Notes: generated from the sequence alone by a model not told the origin. A DNA stretch of 64,000 nt from Sphingomonas flavescens (GCF_030866745.1 NZ_CP133016.1:992001-1056000), one strand, 5' to 3'. Counted from the stretch's first letter, positions 17,237 through 26,580 are shown. Numbers and translations are program-made.

Positions 17237-18219
17237 AGCGTAACCACCAACTTGCCAACGGCCTTGCGATCACGAAGCGCCTCGATCGCTTCGCCGGCAC
17301 GCTCCAGCGTATAGGTCGCGCTGATCTTCGGCGCGATCTTGCCTTCGTTCCACCAGCGGAACAGCTGCGCGACATGCGCGGCATTGGCCTTGGGATCGCG
17401 CGCGGCGAAGGCGCCCCAGAACACGCCGCACACGTCGCAGCTTTTCAGCAGCGTCAGGTTGAGCGGCAGCTTGGCGATCCCGGCCGGGAAGCCAACTACA
17501 AGGAAGCGCCCTTCCCACGCGATGCTGCGCAGCGCCGCCTCCGTGTACGCACCGCCCACCGGGTCCAGAATCACATGTGCGCCGTCCGGCCCGACCGCAT
17601 CCTTGAAAAGCTGCGACAGCGCCCTCGGGTCGGACGTATCGGTGGGATACACGACCGCCGTGTCGGCACCCGCCTCGCGCGCCGCCTGCGCCTTTTCCTC
17701 GGACGAAACCGCCGCGACCACGCGCGCACCGAGGGCCTTGCCGATCTCGATCGAAGCAATCCCGATCCCGCCCGCGGCGCCAAGCACCAGCAAGGTCTCT
17801 CCGGCTTGCAGCCGGCCGCGATCAACGAGCGCATGGATGACGGTCGCGTAGGTCAGCAGCAGCGCCGACCCTTCCTCGAACGAACGCTCGGCCGGCAAGC
17901 GGATCGCTTGCCCCGCGCGGATCACGATCTGCTCGGCCAATCCACCAAAGCCCGTCGCGGCGATGAGTCGGTCGCCGACCGCCCAGCCTTCGACGCCATC
18001 GCCGACGCCAATGACTTCGCCGGCAAACTCCCCGCCCGGGGCAAACGGCCGCGGTGGCTTCAGTTGATACTTGTCCTCGATGATCAGCACGTCCGGAAAG
18101 TTCATCGCGCAAGCACGGATGCGAACCAGCAACTCGCCCTTTTGCGGTGCTGGATCAGGAAGTTCGGTCAACTGCAGGGTCTCAGGACCGCCTGGTTGCA
18201 CAGACAGAAGCGCGCGCAT
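17233..18219 (-). CDS. NADPH:quinone oxidoreductase family (zinc-independent MDR) enzyme
   Basis: 328 aa. The N-terminal GroES-like domain (FAPGGEFAGEVIGVGDGVEGW) lacks the catalytic zinc ligands, as in quinone oxidoreductases. The NADPH-binding Rossmann motif is in LVLGAAGGIGIASIEIG. The C-terminus GKIAPKISATYTLERAGEA is also typical of the QOR subgroup. Members reduce quinones or alpha,beta-unsaturated carbonyls. The gene overlaps the MBL lipoprotein gene upstream (TAATG) and the VanZ-like gene downstream, so the three form one tight unit that follows the CoA-transferase pair. Confidence 0.92.
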   Translation of the reverse strand: MRALLSVQPGGPETLQLTELPDPAPQKGELLVRIRACAMNFPDVLIIEDKYQLKPPRPFAPGGEFAGEVIGVGDGVEGWAVGDRLIAATGFGGLAEQIVIRAGQAIRLPAERSFEEGSALLLTYATVIHALVDRGRLQAGETLLVLGAAGGIGIASIEIGKALGARVVAAVSSEEKAQAAREAGADTAVVYPTDTSDPRALSQLFKDAVGPDGAHVILDPVGGAYTEAALRSIAWEGRFLVVGFPAGIAKLPLNLTLLKSCDVCGVFWGAFAARDPKANAAHVAQLFRWWNEGKIAPKISATYTLERAGEAIEALRDRKAVGKLVVTL

Positions 18220-19109
18220 TATTCGGCCGCCTTTGGAAATACCGGTAACTTTCCGATGTCGGCAGGCTCATGCTGAATGATGACCTTGGCGCCGGTCTGC
18301 TTCGCCAGCGCCTCGAACTTGTCCATCGACTTCAACGTCTGCGCCTTGTCAGTGTTGAACGGCGGCACCCCGCGCTTCTCGCGTGCGGCGGTGCCGTGAT
18401 ACAGGTCACCGCTGAGCAGCACCGTCCCCGACTTCAGCTTGACCATCAGCGAGTGTGATCCCGGCGTATGTCCGGGCAGGTCGAGCATTACCACGCTGCC
18501 GTCGCCGAACACGTCCTTGTCGCCCGTCACAGCCTCGACCGGCTTTCCGCCCGTCAGCCACGGCGCCATTTGTTTTTGCGACATCTGCATGAAGCTGTCG
18601 TCCGACTTCGCCTTAAGCGCGTCGAGATCAGCTGCGCCGATCAGCAGCTTCGCGTTGGGGAAGATGTGCGCCTGGCCGGTGTGATCGGCGTGATAATGAC
18701 TGATGCCGACGATGCTGACGCTTGCCGGATCCACGCCGCCAGCCTTGAGTTGATCGAGTAGGGACTGCTTCATCGACGCGGTCTGGCCCGGCTCGACATA
18801 GGGATGCCCGACCAGCGCGTCCGGCAAACCTGTGTCCCACACCATCGTCTGGTCACCGTGCCGGATCAGGTAGCAACTGTCGGTCAGCTTGTACGGCCCC
18901 GGCGGATAAACGTCCGCGCCGCCGGCGAACGACTTGTCCATGTCGTCGACGTGGATGCTGCCGCAATCGAGCCGAGCGAGGGTGACCTTCGCGGTTGGCG
19001 TCGCCTCGGTCGTCCGCGTTTCGGACGTCGACTGGTTTTTAGCCGGAGCGGTCGACACGCGACAGGCGCTCAGCGCGACCGTTGCCAGCAACATCCAGGT
19101 CACGCGCAT
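18219..19109 (-). CDS. MBL-fold lipoprotein (N-acyl-homoserine-lactonase-like)
   Basis: 296 aa from the ATG at 19109, chosen because AGGAG lies six bases upstream; in-frame ATG 19115 and TTG 19127 are less likely. The signal peptide ends in a lipobox (ALSAC), so the mature enzyme is tethered to a membrane outside the cytoplasm. Zinc ligands are in SHYHADHTGQ, DLPGHTPGSH and LLSGDLYH, the arrangement of AiiA-type lactonases and relatives. The substrate could be a lactone, ester or thioester; quorum quenching is possible but unproven. It is six bases from scoB and overlaps the oxidoreductase gene. Confidence 0.85.
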   Translation of the reverse strand: MRVTWMLLATVALSACRVSTAPAKNQSTSETRTTEATPTAKVTLARLDCGSIHVDDMDKSFAGGADVYPPGPYKLTDSCYLIRHGDQTMVWDTGLPDALVGHPYVEPGQTASMKQSLLDQLKAGGVDPASVSIVGISHYHADHTGQAHIFPNAKLLIGAADLDALKAKSDDSFMQMSQKQMAPWLTGGKPVEAVTGDKDVFGDGSVVMLDLPGHTPGSHSLMVKLKSGTVLLSGDLYHGTAAREKRGVPPFNTDKAQTLKSMDKFEALAKQTGAKVIIQHEPADIGKLPVFPKAAE

Positions 19110-19133
19110 GCTCATCTCCTGCCGCAAGGAACC

Positions 19134-19790
19134 TTATTCGTCGTACGCCGCCGTCGTCTTCTCGCGCACTTCCTCCGCCGTCACCCCCGGCGCCAGCTCG
19201 ACTAATCGGAACGGGCTCATGTGGTTGGCGCGCTGGAACACCGCGAGGTCGGTGATGATCATGTCGACGACGTTCTTGCCAGTCAGCGGGAGCGTACAGG
19301 CAGGGATGAATTTCGGGCTGCCGTCTTTCGACACATGCTCCATGACGACGATGATCTTCTTGACGCCCGCGACGAGGTCCATCGCGCCGCCCATGCCCTT
19401 GATCATCTTGCCGGGCACCATCCAGTTGGCGAGGTCGCCGTGCTCGCTGACTTCCATGCCGCCGAGCACCGCAAGGTCGATATGCCCGCCGCGGATCATC
19501 GCGAAGCTCTGCGCGCTGTCGAAATAGGAGGTTTGGTCGAGCTCGCTGATCGTCTGCTTGCCGGCGTTGATGAGGTCCGGATCTTCCTCGCCAGCGTACG
19601 GAAACGGCCCGATGCCCAGCATCCCGTTTTCGCTTTGCAGGGTGACGGTCATGCCCTGCGGCACGTGGTTGGCTACCAGCGTCGGGATACCGATGCCGAG
19701 ATTGACGTAGAACCCGTCCTGCAGCTCACGCGCCGCCCGCGCCGCCATCTGGTCGCGGGTCCAGCCCTTCGTCTCCACCTGCGTTGCCAT
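19134..19790 (-). CDS. 3-oxoacid CoA-transferase subunit B
   Basis: 218 aa. The beta-subunit signature is clear: [32 protein letters not shown] with the catalytic Glu of [42 protein letters not shown] and a C-terminal [12 protein letters not shown]. With subunit A it moves CoA from succinyl-CoA (or another acyl-CoA) to acetoacetate or related 3-oxoacids. Its ATG overlaps the stop of subunit A (TGATG), so the two are translationally coupled. The set could be ScoAB or the 3-oxoadipate type PcaIJ; no pca genes are nearby. Confidence 0.95.
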   Translation of the reverse strand: MATQVETKGWTRDQMAARAARELQDGFYVNLGIGIPTLVANHVPQGMTVTLQSENGMLGIGPFPYAGEEDPDLINAGKQTISELDQTSYFDSAQSFAMIRGGHIDLAVLGGMEVSEHGDLANWMVPGKMIKGMGGAMDLVAGVKKIIVVMEHVSKDGSPKFIPACTLPLTGKNVVDMIITDLAVFQRANHMSPFRLVELAPGVTAEEVREKTTAAYDE

Positions 19791-20497
19791 CAGGCGGCCT
19801 CCCTTTCGCGCACGGTTCGGAACTCGATCTTCTTTTCATACGGCGCGCCGAGGATCAGCCGGTTCACATAAATCGACGGCAGATGGATGCAGTCGGGGTC
19901 GAGGCTGCTGACCGGGACAATCTCTTCTACCTCGGCGACGCAGACCTTGCCGCACGTCGCAGCCGGCAAATTGAAGTTGCGCGCGGTCTTGCGGAATATG
20001 AGGTTGCCGCTCTCGTCCGCCTTCCAGCCCTTGATGATGGCGAGGTCGGCGCGGATGCCGCGCTCGAGAATGTATTCCTCGCCATCAAATTCCTTGACCT
20101 CCTTGCCCTCGGCGACCTGCGTGCTGACGCCGGTTTTGGTATAGAAGCCGGGAATGCCCGCGCCGCCGGCGCGCATGCGCTCGGCGAGCGTGCCCTGCGG
20201 GCAAAATTCGACCTCAAGCTCACCAGCCAGAAACTGCCGCTCGAACTCCTTGTTCTCGCCAACGTAGGAGGAGATCATCTTCTTAACCTGCCGCGTGCGC
20301 AGCAGCTTGCCGAGGCCTTCATTGTCGATGCCGGCATTGTTGGAGGCGATGGTCAGGTCTTTCACCCCGCTCGCCTGGATCGCGTCGATCAGCCGTTCTG
20401 GAATACCGCACAGGCCGAACCCGCCCGCCGCAATCGTCATGCCGTCGGACAGGACGCCGGCGAGCGCCGCCTCGGCATTGGGATGAATTTTCTGCAT
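19790..20497 (-). CDS. 3-oxoacid CoA-transferase subunit A
   Basis: 235 aa from the ATG at 20497, which has an ideal AGGAGG box; an open frame extends to 20536 but lacks one. Family motifs are [51 protein letters not shown] and FYTKTG. It forms the active transferase with subunit B directly downstream. A perfect 8-bp inverted repeat 28-49 bp upstream of the start suggests transcriptional control. Downstream genes (MBL lipoprotein, quinone oxidoreductase, VanZ-like) lie so close that they may be part of the same operon. Confidence 0.95.
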   Translation of the reverse strand: MQKIHPNAEAALAGVLSDGMTIAAGGFGLCGIPERLIDAIQASGVKDLTIASNNAGIDNEGLGKLLRTRQVKKMISSYVGENKEFERQFLAGELEVEFCPQGTLAERMRAGGAGIPGFYTKTGVSTQVAEGKEVKEFDGEEYILERGIRADLAIIKGWKADESGNLIFRKTARNFNLPAATCGKVCVAEVEEIVPVSSLDPDCIHLPSIYVNRLILGAPYEKKIEFRTVREREAA

Positions 20498-20524
20498 CGT
20501 GCCTCCTGGACGCTCGGCTAGGCA

Positions 20525-20546
20525 AAGTTGAACCAACTTTCAACTT
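20525..20546. promoter_or_regulatory. Inverted repeat upstream of the CoA-transferase operon
   Basis: AAGTTGAA (20525-20532) and TTCAACTT (20539-20546) are perfect inverted repeats around a 6-bp spacer, 28 bp upstream of the subunit A start and in the gap shared with the divergent VOC gene. This size and symmetry are typical of a dimeric repressor operator. The regulator is not encoded next to it. Confidence 0.45.
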
Positions 20547-20622
20547 CACCGAGCGACTTGGTTGGAGCCATAGAAAGACCCCTGAGATGGTCAAGGCGCG
20601 GAGCGCTCGCTAGCAGGTTGCC

Positions 20623-20985
20623 ATGGCCGACCATGCAACGCCGAACCTTCCCGCGCGCGACTTCGAGGCAACCTCGCGATTCTATGGCGCGCTCGGCTTC
20701 ACCGAGAGCTGGCGCGACCTTAGTTGGATGATTCTGCGCCGCGGCGCACTGACGCTCGAGTTCTTCCCATACCCCGACCTCGACCCGGCAACGAGCTCGT
20801 TTGGTTCCTGCCTCCGGCTCGACGACATGCCCGCTTTCTATGCAATCTGTGTGGCTGCTGGCATTACAGAGCAGCCCAAGGGCAAGCCCCGCCTAAACCC
20901 TCCGCGGCGCGAACCCTCCGGGCTGGACATCGCCTACATGATCGACCCCGACGGCTCGCTGATCCGCCTGATTCAGAATCCCTGA
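20623..20985 (+). CDS. VOC-family protein, bleomycin-resistance type
   Basis: 120 aa, the size of a single glyoxalase/bleomycin-resistance domain. LPARDFEATSRFYGALGF opens the first beta-alpha-beta-beta-beta module and LTLEFFPYPDLDP closes it. The second module has SSFGSCLRLDDMPAFYAIC and ends IAYMIDPDGSLIRLI. The metal-binding pattern is incomplete, resembling drug-sequestering BLMA-type proteins rather than glyoxalase I. The ligand is unknown. It is divergent from the CoA-transferase operon and convergent with a DUF2306-like gene, with a gap of only seven bases. Confidence 0.86.
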   Translation: MADHATPNLPARDFEATSRFYGALGFTESWRDLSWMILRRGALTLEFFPYPDLDPATSSFGSCLRLDDMPAFYAICVAAGITEQPKGKPRLNPPRREPSGLDIAYMIDPDGSLIRLIQNP

Positions 20986-20992
20986 GGCGAGC

Positions 20993-21505
20993 TCAGCCGA
21001 ACGCCCACTGCCACATCGTTCGGCCAGGCAGGAAGGTGAACAGCCCGGCAATCAGGAGGGCGCTGACGTAAAGTCCGAGCACGACCTTGCGATGCGTCGC
21101 GAAATCGCGCCGCCGTGCCGCCAGATACGCCCGCGGGACCATCAGCAGGGTCAGCAACGTCAGCAGGTGGATCCAGCTGAAGTGACCTTGGTTGAGGTTC
21201 TTGATGAAGATTGTCGCCAGCGCCGACGTCAGCATCAGGCCGAGCCAGCTGCGGCCGAGCAGCCGGTGGCGCGGCCCGCCCTTCTTCACGAACAGGACGT
21301 ACGCGCCAAGCGGAATGGCCGGGATGATCGTCGCCATATGGATGGCGAGCGCCGGCCGGTGCACCCACGGGGTCGGCGGCGCGAGGCCGGTCAGCCAGCG
21401 GAACAGGCCGAACAGGCATGTCGCAAGCAGCGCCGCCGCCAGTAGAAGCACGGCATTCCGCACCCACGGCCGATTGTCGATCGGCGGAGCGGCGCGGGTT
21501 GCCAT
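20993..21505 (-). CDS. DUF2306-like polytopic membrane protein
   Basis: 170 aa with about four to five hydrophobic segments (VLLLAAALLATCLFGLF, ALAIHMATIIPAIPLGAYVLF, LGLMLTSALATIFI, LLTLLTLLMVPRAYLAA and LYVSALLIAGLFTF). Histidines in AIHMAT, HLLTL and ATHRK sit at membrane edges, and RHRLLGRSWLGLM and DFATHRK match the DUF2306 pattern. Function is unknown; haem or metal binding by the histidines is a guess. It follows the SCP2-like gene by four bases on the same strand. Confidence 0.7.
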   Translation of the reverse strand: MATRAAPPIDNRPWVRNAVLLLAAALLATCLFGLFRWLTGLAPPTPWVHRPALAIHMATIIPAIPLGAYVLFVKKGGPRHRLLGRSWLGLMLTSALATIFIKNLNQGHFSWIHLLTLLTLLMVPRAYLAARRRDFATHRKVVLGLYVSALLIAGLFTFLPGRTMWQWAFG

Positions 21506-21509
21506 CGTG

Positions 21510-21809
21510 CTAGCCCTTCAGTTTCGCCAGCACGCCCTGCAGCTGCATGGCGTTGGACATGTCGCCCTCGACCTTCAGCTTGCCCATCATGAAGGCGGTC
21601 ATGCCGTCGAGCTGGCCCGCGGCGAGCTGCTGCCAATCATCCCAGCTGACGCGGATCGTGGTGTCGGCGTCGCCGTCTTCCTCGGTTACCTGATTACCGA
21701 CGCCGTCGAGCATCGCCACGCCCTCGCTGCCGAAATCGATCTTCACGCGCTTGCCGGGCACCCACGCGCTGTTTTCCTGCATGCGCTGGACGAGTTCCTG
21801 CTTGGTCAT
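21510..21809 (-). CDS. SCP2 sterol-binding domain protein
   Basis: 99 aa consisting only of an SCP2 domain: VKIDFGSEGVAMLDG, DADTTIRVSWDDWQQLAAGQLDGMTAFMMGKLKVEGDM and a helical end (MQLQGVLAKL). The domain forms a hydrophobic tunnel that holds lipids or acyl chains; in bacteria the single-domain forms are presumed lipid carriers. The combination MTAFMMGKLKVEGD is the most conserved part of the family. It is the first gene of a two-gene unit with the DUF2306-like protein and is divergent from the semialdehyde dehydrogenase. Confidence 0.9.
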   Translation of the reverse strand: MTKQELVQRMQENSAWVPGKRVKIDFGSEGVAMLDGVGNQVTEEDGDADTTIRVSWDDWQQLAAGQLDGMTAFMMGKLKVEGDMSNAMQLQGVLAKLKG

Positions 21810-21883
21810 CGCTTGCTTTCTCCTTTGTCAGTAGGCGTAGCGGGCCGTTGCGGGGGCATCAAGGCAGGCCTATCTGGCCCGCC

Positions 21884-23305
21884 ATGGGATACGAAACCGA
21901 GCTTCAGAACTTCATCGACGGCGTTTGGATGGGCGGCGACGCCGGGCACACCGTGGTGAACCCGGTCGACGCGCAGCGGATCGCGGATGTGCCTTTCGCG
22001 ACCAAGGCGGACCTCGAGCAGGCGCTGGCCGCCAGCGAGCGCGCCTGGCCCGAATGGCGCGCCACCGATGTCGAGAAGCGCGGCGCGATCCTGCATAAGG
22101 CCGCCAAGCTTTTGCGCGAACGCGCCGACCACATCGGCCAAACGCTGACCCAGGAACAGGGCAAGCCGCTCGCTGAGGCCAAGGCCGAAGTGCTCGGCTC
22201 CGCGCAATTGTTCGACTGGTATGCTGAGGACGCGAAGCGCGACTATGGTCGCACCCTCGTCCGTCCGGCCGGCCAGGTCAGCCGGGTGATCCGGCAGCCG
22301 GTCGGACCGACCGCGACCTTCACGCCGTGGAATTTCCCGATCTACCTGCTCGCCAAAAAGGTCAGCGCCGCACTCGCCGCCGGCTGCACGGTGATCTCGC
22401 GCCCGCCCGAGGAAGCACCCGGCTGCACAACCGAGCTATTCCGCGCGCTCGCCGATGCCGGCGTACCAGCGGGCGTTGCCCAGCTCGTTCACGGCGAAGC
22501 TGACGTCATCAGCCGCACGCTCATCGCCAGCCCGGTCATCCGCAAGGTCAGCTTCACCGGCTCGACCGCGGTCGGCAAGCATCTGATGAAGCTGTGCGCC
22601 GACAGCATGACGCGCGTGACGATGGAGCTCGGCGGCCACGCGCCGGTGATGATCTTCGACGATTGCGATCTCGAAAAGACGCTCGACATGGTCGTGCCGC
22701 AGAAGTTCCGGAACGCGGGCCAGGTCTGCGTCTCTCCCACCCGTTTCTACGTCCAGCGCGGCATCTACGATGCCTTCGTGAAGGGCTTTGCGGAGCGCAC
22801 CGCGAAAGTGAAAGTCGGCAACGGCCTCGACGCCGATACGCGGATGGGCCCACTTGCCAACAGCCGCAGACCGGAAGCGATCGACAAGCTGGTGCAAGAC
22901 GCCAAGGCGAAGGGGGCGCGCGTGCTCACCGGGGGCGAGCGCGGCGAAAGCGGCTTCTTCTTCCAGCCGACCCTCCTCGCGGATGTCCCCAATGAAGCCG
23001 ACATCATGAACAATGAGCCGTTCGGCCCCGTCGCCGTCAGCCGCGCCTTCGACACGTTCGACGAAGTGATCGAGCAAGCCAATCGCCTGCCCTATGGGCT
23101 CGCTGCGTTCGCCTTCACCGAAAACGGCCGCCGCGCGAACCTCATCGGCGAGCTCGTCGAAAGCGGCATGGTGGGGATCAACACCTTCGCGCTTTCGACT
23201 GCCGACGCGCCGTTCGGCGGCGTGAAGGACTCCGGCTTCGGTAGCGAAGGCGGCAAGGAAGGCCTCGAAAGCTATCAGGTCGTGAAGGCGATCCACCAAG
23301 CATGA
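21884..23305 (+). CDS. NAD(P)-dependent succinate-semialdehyde dehydrogenase-like aldehyde dehydrogenase
   Basis: 473 aa from the ATG at 21884; the frame is open to 21848. The catalytic pair is Glu248 (MELGGHAP) and Cys282 (GQVCVSPTRF), 34 residues apart as usual. FTPWNFPIYLLAKK, TGSTAVGKHLM and the closing GGVKDSGFGSEGGKEGLESY are aldehyde-dehydrogenase signatures, and the subgroup pattern fits the GabD/YneI/AldH group acting on succinate semialdehyde or short hydroxyaldehydes. Its stop overlaps the start of the ThDP enzyme (ATGA), a strong hint that the two work in one pathway, possibly on a decarboxylated 2-oxoacid. Confidence 0.9.
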   Translation: MGYETELQNFIDGVWMGGDAGHTVVNPVDAQRIADVPFATKADLEQALAASERAWPEWRATDVEKRGAILHKAAKLLRERADHIGQTLTQEQGKPLAEAKAEVLGSAQLFDWYAEDAKRDYGRTLVRPAGQVSRVIRQPVGPTATFTPWNFPIYLLAKKVSAALAAGCTVISRPPEEAPGCTTELFRALADAGVPAGVAQLVHGEADVISRTLIASPVIRKVSFTGSTAVGKHLMKLCADSMTRVTMELGGHAPVMIFDDCDLEKTLDMVVPQKFRNAGQVCVSPTRFYVQRGIYDAFVKGFAERTAKVKVGNGLDADTRMGPLANSRRPEAIDKLVQDAKAKGARVLTGGERGESGFFFQPTLLADVPNEADIMNNEPFGPVAVSRAFDTFDEVIEQANRLPYGLAAFAFTENGRRANLIGELVESGMVGINTFALSTADAPFGGVKDSGFGSEGGKEGLESYQVVKAIHQA

Positions 23306-24975
23306 CCGCACGCACCGGCGCCAGAACGGGCGGACGCATCCTCGTCGATCAGCTTCGCATCAACGGCTGCGACCGCATCTTCACCGTGCCGGGTGAGAGC
23401 TTCCTCGCGGTCCTCGACGCGCTTCACGACACGCCGGAGATCGAGACGATCGTCTGCCGGCAGGAAGGGGGAGTCGCCTACATGGCCGATGCCGACGGCA
23501 AGATGACCGGCCGCCCAGGCGTCGCTTTCGTCACCCGCGGGCCCGGCGCGACTAATGCCAGCGCGGGCGTCCACGTCGCGTTGCAGGACTCGACCCCGAT
23601 AATCCTGTTCATCGGCGATGTCGCGCGCGGCGACCGCGACCGCGAGGGCTTCCAGGAAATCGATTTTCCGGCCTTCTTTGGGCCGATCGCTAAATGGGCG
23701 GCGCGGATCGAGGACGCGCGGCGCATTCCTGAATATGTCGCCCGCGCGTACCGTGTTGCGACCGCCGGACGTCCGGGCCCGGTCGTGCTGGCGCTACCCG
23801 AGGATATGCTGCGCGATGAGGTCGACACACTGGATCGGCCAGCCGTCCCACCGGTTGCCGAAGCCCCCGATCCCGGCGCCGTGCAGGCCTTGTTTGAGCT
23901 ACTCAAGGAAGCGACCAACCCAATAGCTATCGTCGGCGGTGCCGACTGGAGCCCCCGCGCGTCGCATCATTTCGGCAATTTCGCCTTCCGCTACGGCATC
24001 CCGGTCGCCGCGGCCTTTCGCCGTCAGGACGCGATCTGCAACAGCTGCGGTGTCTACGCGGGCCAGCTCGGCTACGGCCCCAACCCCAAGCTGCAGCAGC
24101 GCATTCGTGACGCCGACCTGATCATCGCCGTCGGCGCGCGCCTCGGGGAATCCACCACCGACGGCTACACCCTGATCACCCCCGACCACCCCGGCCAGAC
24201 GCTGGTCCACGTTCACCCCGACCCCAACGAGCTCGGCCACGTCTATCATGCGGACCTGCCGATCTGCTCGGACATGGGCGAGTTCGCCGAGATGGTCGAC
24301 GAGTGGATCGACCCCGACCTCGTTCGCTTCTCCGCGGGTGAGGAAGCCCATCGCGAATGGCTCGAATGGTCGGAGCCTGCGGCGCGCGACGGCGTGAAGC
24401 TCGACCTCGGCCCCTGCGTCGCCGCGATGCGCGAGCGGCTCCCCGACAATAGCATCATCTGTAACGGCGCCGGCAATTTCTCCGGCTGGTGGCACCGCTA
24501 CTGGCGCTACGGAAAGATGCCGACCCAGCTGGCGCCGACCAGCGGCACCATGGGTTACGGCCTCCCCGCCGCCGTCGCCGCCGCGATCCGCTTCCGCGAC
24601 CGGCCGGTCGTCTGCGTCGCCGGCGACGGCGACTTCCTGATGAACGGCCAAGAGCTGGCGACGGCCGCGCAATATGACGCCGACCTGCTCGTCATCCTCG
24701 TCGACAACGGCGCCTACGGCACCATCCGCATGCACCAGGAACGCGAATATCCCGAGCGGCTGTCGGCGACCGAACTGCGCAATCCCAATTTCGCGGTGCT
24801 GGCCCAAGCGTTTGGCGGATGGGCGGCCACCGTCGAGACCACGGACGCCTTCACACGCGCGCTCGACGAAGCGCTCGGCCGCAAAGGCATCCGCCTGTTA
24901 CACTGCAAAACCGACGTCGAAGTGATCAGCAACCAGACGACGATCACCAAGCTGCGGGAAAAAGCGAAGGCCTGA
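23302..24975 (+). CDS. Thiamine-diphosphate-dependent enzyme, acetolactate-synthase-like decarboxylase/carboligase
   Basis: 557 aa starting in an ATGA overlap with the dehydrogenase gene. The PYR domain has the cofactor-activating Glu55 (CRQEGGVAYMADA) and FVTRGPGATNASAGVH. The PP domain has the ThDP motif at about 441-470: GDGDFLMNGQEL through DNGAYGTIRMHQ. It lacks an adjacent regulatory subunit, so it is probably not the biosynthetic IlvB. It may decarboxylate a 2-oxoacid to the aldehyde that the overlapping dehydrogenase oxidises. A methyltransferase follows 17 bp downstream. The substrate is unknown. Confidence 0.88.
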   Translation: MTARTGARTGGRILVDQLRINGCDRIFTVPGESFLAVLDALHDTPEIETIVCRQEGGVAYMADADGKMTGRPGVAFVTRGPGATNASAGVHVALQDSTPIILFIGDVARGDRDREGFQEIDFPAFFGPIAKWAARIEDARRIPEYVARAYRVATAGRPGPVVLALPEDMLRDEVDTLDRPAVPPVAEAPDPGAVQALFELLKEATNPIAIVGGADWSPRASHHFGNFAFRYGIPVAAAFRRQDAICNSCGVYAGQLGYGPNPKLQQRIRDADLIIAVGARLGESTTDGYTLITPDHPGQTLVHVHPDPNELGHVYHADLPICSDMGEFAEMVDEWIDPDLVRFSAGEEAHREWLEWSEPAARDGVKLDLGPCVAAMRERLPDNSIICNGAGNFSGWWHRYWRYGKMPTQLAPTSGTMGYGLPAAVAAAIRFRDRPVVCVAGDGDFLMNGQELATAAQYDADLLVILVDNGAYGTIRMHQEREYPERLSATELRNPNFAVLAQAFGGWAATVETTDAFTRALDEALGRKGIRLLHCKTDVEVISNQTTITKLREKAKA

Positions 24976-24992
24976 CAACGGAGGGACATCCG

Positions 24993-25796
24993 ATGGTCGC
25001 AGTCGACGTGCGCTTCTCCGGCGCGATACCGGAAAACTACGAGCGCTACATGGTGCCGCTGCTGTTCCAGCCTTACGCCGACGAGCTGGCGAAACGCGCG
25101 GCCGCGCTGCAACCCAAGCGCATCCTCGAGACGGCAGCCGGCACCGGCGTGGTTACGCAAGCGCTGTCGTCCGCGCTGCCGAATGCTGAGATCACTGCCA
25201 CCGATCTGAACCAGGCGATGCTCGATGTTGCCGCGAAACGCGCGCTGCCGAACGTCACCTTCCGCCAGGCGGATGCGCTCGAACTACCCTTTGCGGACGC
25301 CAGCTTCGACCTCGTCGTCTGCCAGTTCGGCGCGATGTTCTTTCCCGACAAGGTTGCGGGAGGCGCCGAGGCCCGCCGCGTCCTCCGCGACGGCGGCACC
25401 TACCTTCTCGCCATCTGGGACGCGATCGAGTGCAACCCGATGACCGACCTTACCCAGCAGATCATGGTCGAGACGTTCCCCGACAATCCGCCGATGTTCA
25501 TGGCGCGCGGCCCGTTCGGCTATCACGATCCCGAGTGGATCGAGCGCGATCTTCGGGCAGCGGGCTTCGATGGTATCGAGATCGAGACGATTGTGTTCGA
25601 AAGCCGCAGCAACTCCGCCGAGGAAGCGGCGCGCGGCCTCTGTTACGGTTCGCCGATGCGCCTCGAACTTGAAGAATATGGCGCCGATGCACTCGACGAA
25701 GTGTTCGCCAAGCTCGTGAAAGCGGCACAGAAATTCGAAGGCCCGGACGGCTTCGACGCGCCGATGTCGGCGCACATCGTGACCGCGACTAAATAA
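24993..25796 (+). CDS. Class I SAM-dependent methyltransferase
   Basis: 267 aa from the ATG at 24993, preceded by GGAGGG eight bases upstream. The SAM-binding motif I is [15 protein letters not shown], the acidic ribose-binding residue is in [11 protein letters not shown], and the post-motifs [21 protein letters not shown] and [14 protein letters not shown] are of the UbiE/Methyltransf_11 type. The acceptor is unknown. It follows the dehydrogenase and ThDP enzyme genes closely and is probably co-transcribed. Its end overlaps the minus-strand thiG gene by eight bases, so the two transcripts converge. Confidence 0.88.
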   Translation: MVAVDVRFSGAIPENYERYMVPLLFQPYADELAKRAAALQPKRILETAAGTGVVTQALSSALPNAEITATDLNQAMLDVAAKRALPNVTFRQADALELPFADASFDLVVCQFGAMFFPDKVAGGAEARRVLRDGGTYLLAIWDAIECNPMTDLTQQIMVETFPDNPPMFMARGPFGYHDPEWIERDLRAAGFDGIEIETIVFESRSNSAEEAARGLCYGSPMRLELEEYGADALDEVFAKLVKAAQKFEGPDGFDAPMSAHIVTATK

Positions 25797-26580
25797 GCCC
25801 CGCGAGCGGGCTGCTCGGGTCCGCGTAACGCCGCTTCTGCATGCGGCCCGCCTGATAGGCCATCCGCCCGCTCTCGACCGCCAGCTTCATTGCCCGTGCC
25901 ATCAGGATGGGATCCTTGGCCTCCGCAATGGCGGTGTTCATCAGCACACCGTCGCAGCCCAGCTCCATCGCGACGCTTGCATCGCTCGCCGTGCCGACGC
26001 CGGCGTCGACCAGCACCGGCACGCTCGCGCCCTCGACGATTAGGCGGATCATGACCTTGTTTTGCAGGCCAAGTCCCGACCCGATCGGCGCGCCCAGCGG
26101 CATGATCGCCACCGCGCCCGCTTCTTCCAACTGCTTTGCCGCGATCGGATCGTCCGAACAATAGACCATCGGCGCGAAGCCTTCCTTCGCCAGCACCTCG
26201 GTCGCCTTCAGCGTTTCGCGCATGTCGGGATAGAGCGTCTTAGCCTCGCCCAGCACCTCCAGCTTCACGAGGTCCCAGCCCCCCGCCTCGCGCGCGAGCC
26301 GCAGTGTGCGGATCGCATCGTCCGCGGTGAAGCAACCCGCCGTGTTCGGCAGGTAGGTGATCTTCTTCGGGTCGATATAATCCATCAGCACCGGCTGGTT
26401 CGGATCGCTAATGTTCACCCGCCGCACGGCGACCGTGACGATCTCGGCGCCCGAAGCTTCCACAGCCGCCGCGTTCTGCGCGAAATCCTTATACTTGCCG
26501 GTGCCGACGATCAGCCGTGACGTGAAGGTCCGTCCCGCAACGCTCCAAGTATCCGACTGCACTGAATTCGCGACGTTCAC
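25789..26580 (-). CDS. thiG: Thiazole synthase ThiG
   Basis: 263 aa from a GTG that directly follows the stop of thiS. ThiG makes the thiazole phosphate of thiamine from deoxyxylulose phosphate, dehydroglycine and ThiS thiocarboxylate. Family signatures are [11 protein letters not shown], the Schiff-base lysine segment [42 protein letters not shown] and [20 protein letters not shown]. Length is normal. thiO, thiE and thiF are not adjacent. It ends by overlapping the convergent methyltransferase gene by eight bases. Confidence 0.96.
   Translation of the reverse strand: MNVANSVQSDTWSVAGRTFTSRLIVGTGKYKDFAQNAAAVEASGAEIVTVAVRRVNISDPNQPVLMDYIDPKKITYLPNTAGCFTADDAIRTLRLAREAGGWDLVKLEVLGEAKTLYPDMRETLKATEVLAKEGFAPMVYCSDDPIAAKQLEEAGAVAIMPLGAPIGSGLGLQNKVMIRLIVEGASVPVLVDAGVGTASDASVAMELGCDGVLMNTAIAEAKDPILMARAMKLAVESGRMAYQAGRMQKRRYADPSSPLAGLI

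Noticed and set aside
17191..18276. A 361-codon plus-strand open frame
   Set aside because: Antisense to the quinone oxidoreductase; no motif.
18219..19109. Firm call of a quorum-quenching lactonase
   Set aside because: The MBL motif fits AiiA-like enzymes but many other MBL hydrolases share it and no LuxI/LuxR gene is present, so only the fold is reported.
23302..24975. Biosynthetic acetolactate synthase (IlvB)
   Set aside because: No small regulatory subunit or ilv gene is adjacent, and the coupling to a semialdehyde dehydrogenase points elsewhere.
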